From: UBA1822 sp963634795 | Lineage (GTDB): Bacteria > Bacillota > Negativicutes > Veillonellales > Dialisteraceae | Length of the DNA: 6,007 nt | Reading direction: 5' to 3' | NCBI GenBank assembly: GCA_963634795.1 | Contig: CAVHDO010000101.1 | Coordinates: 1 to 6,007 of the forward strand | Part shown: positions 4,416 through 6,007 of the stretch, piece by piece | How positions within the stretch are numbered: position 1 is the stretch's first letter | Layout: every line of letters starts with the position of its first letter | Notes under the pieces: model-generated | Told to the model about the DNA's origin: nothing | What the model saw: only the letters and a program-made list of their open reading frames with translations | Database searches by the model: none | Translations under genes and position numbers: made by a program

Positions 4416-6007
4416 ATGAATCGTACGCTTCGTTTTCCTGTGTTGTTGGCTCTGATTTTTTTCGGCGCTTTGGTTTTCTATTTGTGGGGCGCGGCGCAGA
4501 TGCCCGTCACGGATCCCGTGGAATCGAATTACGCGGAGACGGCGAGAGAAATGGCGCTTTCCGGCGATTGGCTGACGCCGCGGATTTTCGGAAACGCTTG
4601 GTTCGACAAGCCGATTTTCACCTATTGGATGTTGGCCGCTTCGTATTTACTTTTCGGCGCGACGACATTGGCGTCCCGTTTCCCGGCAGCCGTGGCGGGA
4701 GCGGCGACGATTGTGCTGACGATTCTTTACGTGAAACGCATCACGGCGGATCGCTCCGTCGCCGTTTGGACGGGACTGCTCTTGGCGACGTCTCTCGAAT
4801 TTTGGATTCTTTCTCACGCCGTCGTTACGGACAGTTTCCTCTTGCTCTTTACCGTGCCGACGATGTTCTCCGCTTACATCGGCATTACGGAGCGGAAATG
4901 GGGACACATGGCCATCGCCTATGCGGCGGCGGGTGCGGCGTGCCTCGTGAAAGGCCCTGTCGGTCTTTTGCTGCCCGGATTGATTCTGTTTCTTTGGGTG
5001 CTTACGAGGAAACGAGTCAAAGATTTCCTCTATCTTTTTGCGCCGCATGGGATTTTGCTCTTCGCGGCGGTGGCGCTTCCTTGGTATTTCTGGATGTACA
5101 CGACGTACGGAAACGATTTTGTCGACGGTTTCCTAGGTCTTCACAATATGACGCGGGCGCTCGTCTCCGAGCATCCGGAGTATGATCATTTCTATTATTA
5201 TCTTGCCATTTTGCCGGCGTCGCTCTTGCCGTGGACGGGACTGTCTTTCTACGCGATGTGGCGCGGATGGAAAGAGCGGACGACGCTCTATGATTTTCTC
5301 ATGCTGTGGTGCTGGGGGACGGTCGCTTTCTACACGCTCGTCGCGACGAAATATGTGACGTATACTTACATCGCCGTCGTGCCGTGCATTTTGCTCGCCG
5401 TTCTGGCTTTTCGGCAGCTTTTTGACGAGGAAACGAAGGGCGCGCGCATTGCGTTTCTGGTGCCTTACGTCCTGACGCTGGCGGCGCTGGCCGTCGCAGC
5501 CTACATGCAGCCGGGTAATTATCTCACGTTCTACGTCATTTGCGTGTACACGGTCGTCATTTTGTACAGCCAATGGAAGAAGAAACAGTACACCTCGATG
5601 CCGCTTTTGGCAGCGGCGGCGATGGCCGTTTCCTACACCTGCCTCGTCTTCGGCGGGCTCACGAATTTCCTGGTGTATCGCTCGACGACGGACATGGCGC
5701 AATATTTCCACGACCAGCCGGGACGGCACTACATTTACAACGATTACAATATGTCCTATGTCTTCTACATGGGCGATTTCGCGCCGCGCGTCATGTCGGA
5801 CGACGGCTGGAAAGGTCCGGAAAGAGGGGACGAATGGGAGAAGAAATATTCGTATCTGCCGACAATCACGGAGACGCAAATGTGGAAAGAAGCGGCGGGC
5901 GAGCCGGTCGTGCTCTTCGTGCCGCGCTCGGCGCAGGAATATTTTGAAGCGGCGGATATTTCCAAGCGCTTTGTCGAGGATAAAGCGTTTGTGTCGGGGA
6001 GAGTGTA
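4416..6007 (+). CDS. ArnT/PMT-like membrane glycosyltransferase, 3' end at or beyond window edge
   Basis: Members of this GT-C group (family 39/83) transfer a sugar from a polyprenyl-phosphate carrier to an acceptor such as lipid A, another glycolipid or protein, on the outer face of the inner membrane. The 530 visible residues begin with a membrane segment (about 8-27), followed by the first external loop, where D33 (TDPVESNYAETAREM, 32-46) fits the catalytic aspartate. Next come W52-L-T-P-R56 and WFDKPIFTYW (62-71), the equivalent of the EKP motif of ArnT, and a second acid, D139, in AVVTDSFLLLF. Many further membrane spans occupy about 95-410, and a soluble C-terminal domain starts near 420. 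The start is set by AAGGAG (4405-4410), 5 nt upstream. The last bases, TA, could open a stop codon; at 530 residues it would be near the usual 500-560, so little or nothing may be missing. Donor and acceptor are unknown, so arnT is not assigned. Confidence 0.92.
   Translation, partial: MNRTLRFPVLLALIFFGALVFYLWGAAQMPVTDPVESNYAETAREMALSGDWLTPRIFGNAWFDKPIFTYWMLAASYLLFGATTLASRFPAAVAGAATIVLTILYVKRITADRSVAVWTGLLLATSLEFWILSHAVVTDSFLLLFTVPTMFSAYIGITERKWGHMAIAYAAAGAACLVKGPVGLLLPGLILFLWVLTRKRVKDFLYLFAPHGILLFAAVALPWYFWMYTTYGNDFVDGFLGLHNMTRALVSEHPEYDHFYYYLAILPASLLPWTGLSFYAMWRGWKERTTLYDFLMLWCWGTVAFYTLVATKYVTYTYIAVVPCILLAVLAFRQLFDEETKGARIAFLVPYVLTLAALAVAAYMQPGNYLTFYVICVYTVVILYSQWKKKQYTSMPLLAAAAMAVSYTCLVFGGLTNFLVYRSTTDMAQYFHDQPGRHYIYNDYNMSYVFYMGDFAPRVMSDDGWKGPERGDEWEKKYSYLPTITETQMWKEAAGEPVVLFVPRSAQEYFEAADISKRFVEDKAFVSGRV

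Noticed and set aside
4364..5879. Open frames in other phases and on the minus strand across the glycosyltransferase gene
   Set aside because: They lack start signals and have Arg/His-rich or scrambled composition, whereas the frame from 4416 is uninterrupted with family motifs and membrane spans.

Overview
The window looks like chromosomal DNA from a Gram-negative-type Firmicute. The class Negativicutes (for example the Megasphaera/Dialister/Selenomonas area) is my best guess. The support is strong AGGAGG-type ribosome binding sites, TTGACG/TACAAT-type promoters with extended -10 elements, moderate-to-high GC with GCG/ACG/TTT-rich codon use, and an ArnT-like glycosyltransferase, which suggests an envelope carrying lipid A or other surface glycans. 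The genus is inferred and not proven. No RNA gene, CRISPR array, prophage or transposase gene was seen.

Layout. On the minus strand, positions 1-1957 carry two genes read leftwards: a TetR-family regulator (1957 to 1322), then, 89 nt further on, a DEAD-box RNA helicase (1232 to beyond the left edge). The TetR promoter is overlapped by one Fur-box-like sequence, with a second nearly identical copy 36 bp further upstream. Positions 2076-2706 hold no convincing gene. They are filled with palindromes, inverted repeats and short direct repeats, and look like a patchwork of intergenic repeat elements. A strong bidirectional-looking terminator at 2707-2743 closes the next minus-strand unit, a single gene for an amino-acid-type ABC transporter lipoprotein (3635 to 2853) with a near-consensus promoter of its own. 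A divergent control region of about 185 bp (3636-3819), with an inverted repeat in the middle, separates it from a plus-strand operon. That operon encodes a DedA-family membrane protein (3820-4398) and, 17 nt later, an ArnT/PMT-like membrane glycosyltransferase (4416 to the right edge).

How the genes may work together. The most meaningful pairing is DedA plus glycosyltransferase. Enzymes of the ArnT type take sugars from undecaprenyl-phosphate carriers outside the inner membrane and leave undecaprenyl phosphate there. Some DedA proteins return that lipid to the cytoplasmic side. The gene pair therefore suggests a lipid-carrier-coupled surface glycosylation unit. The substrate-binding protein has no permease or ATPase gene beside it here. 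The regulator/helicase pair has no obvious functional link beyond possible co-transcription. I found no clear new defence or mobile system. The observations most worth following are the DedA-glycosyltransferase coupling, the tandem Fur-like sites on the TetR promoter, and the repeat patchwork at 2076-2706.
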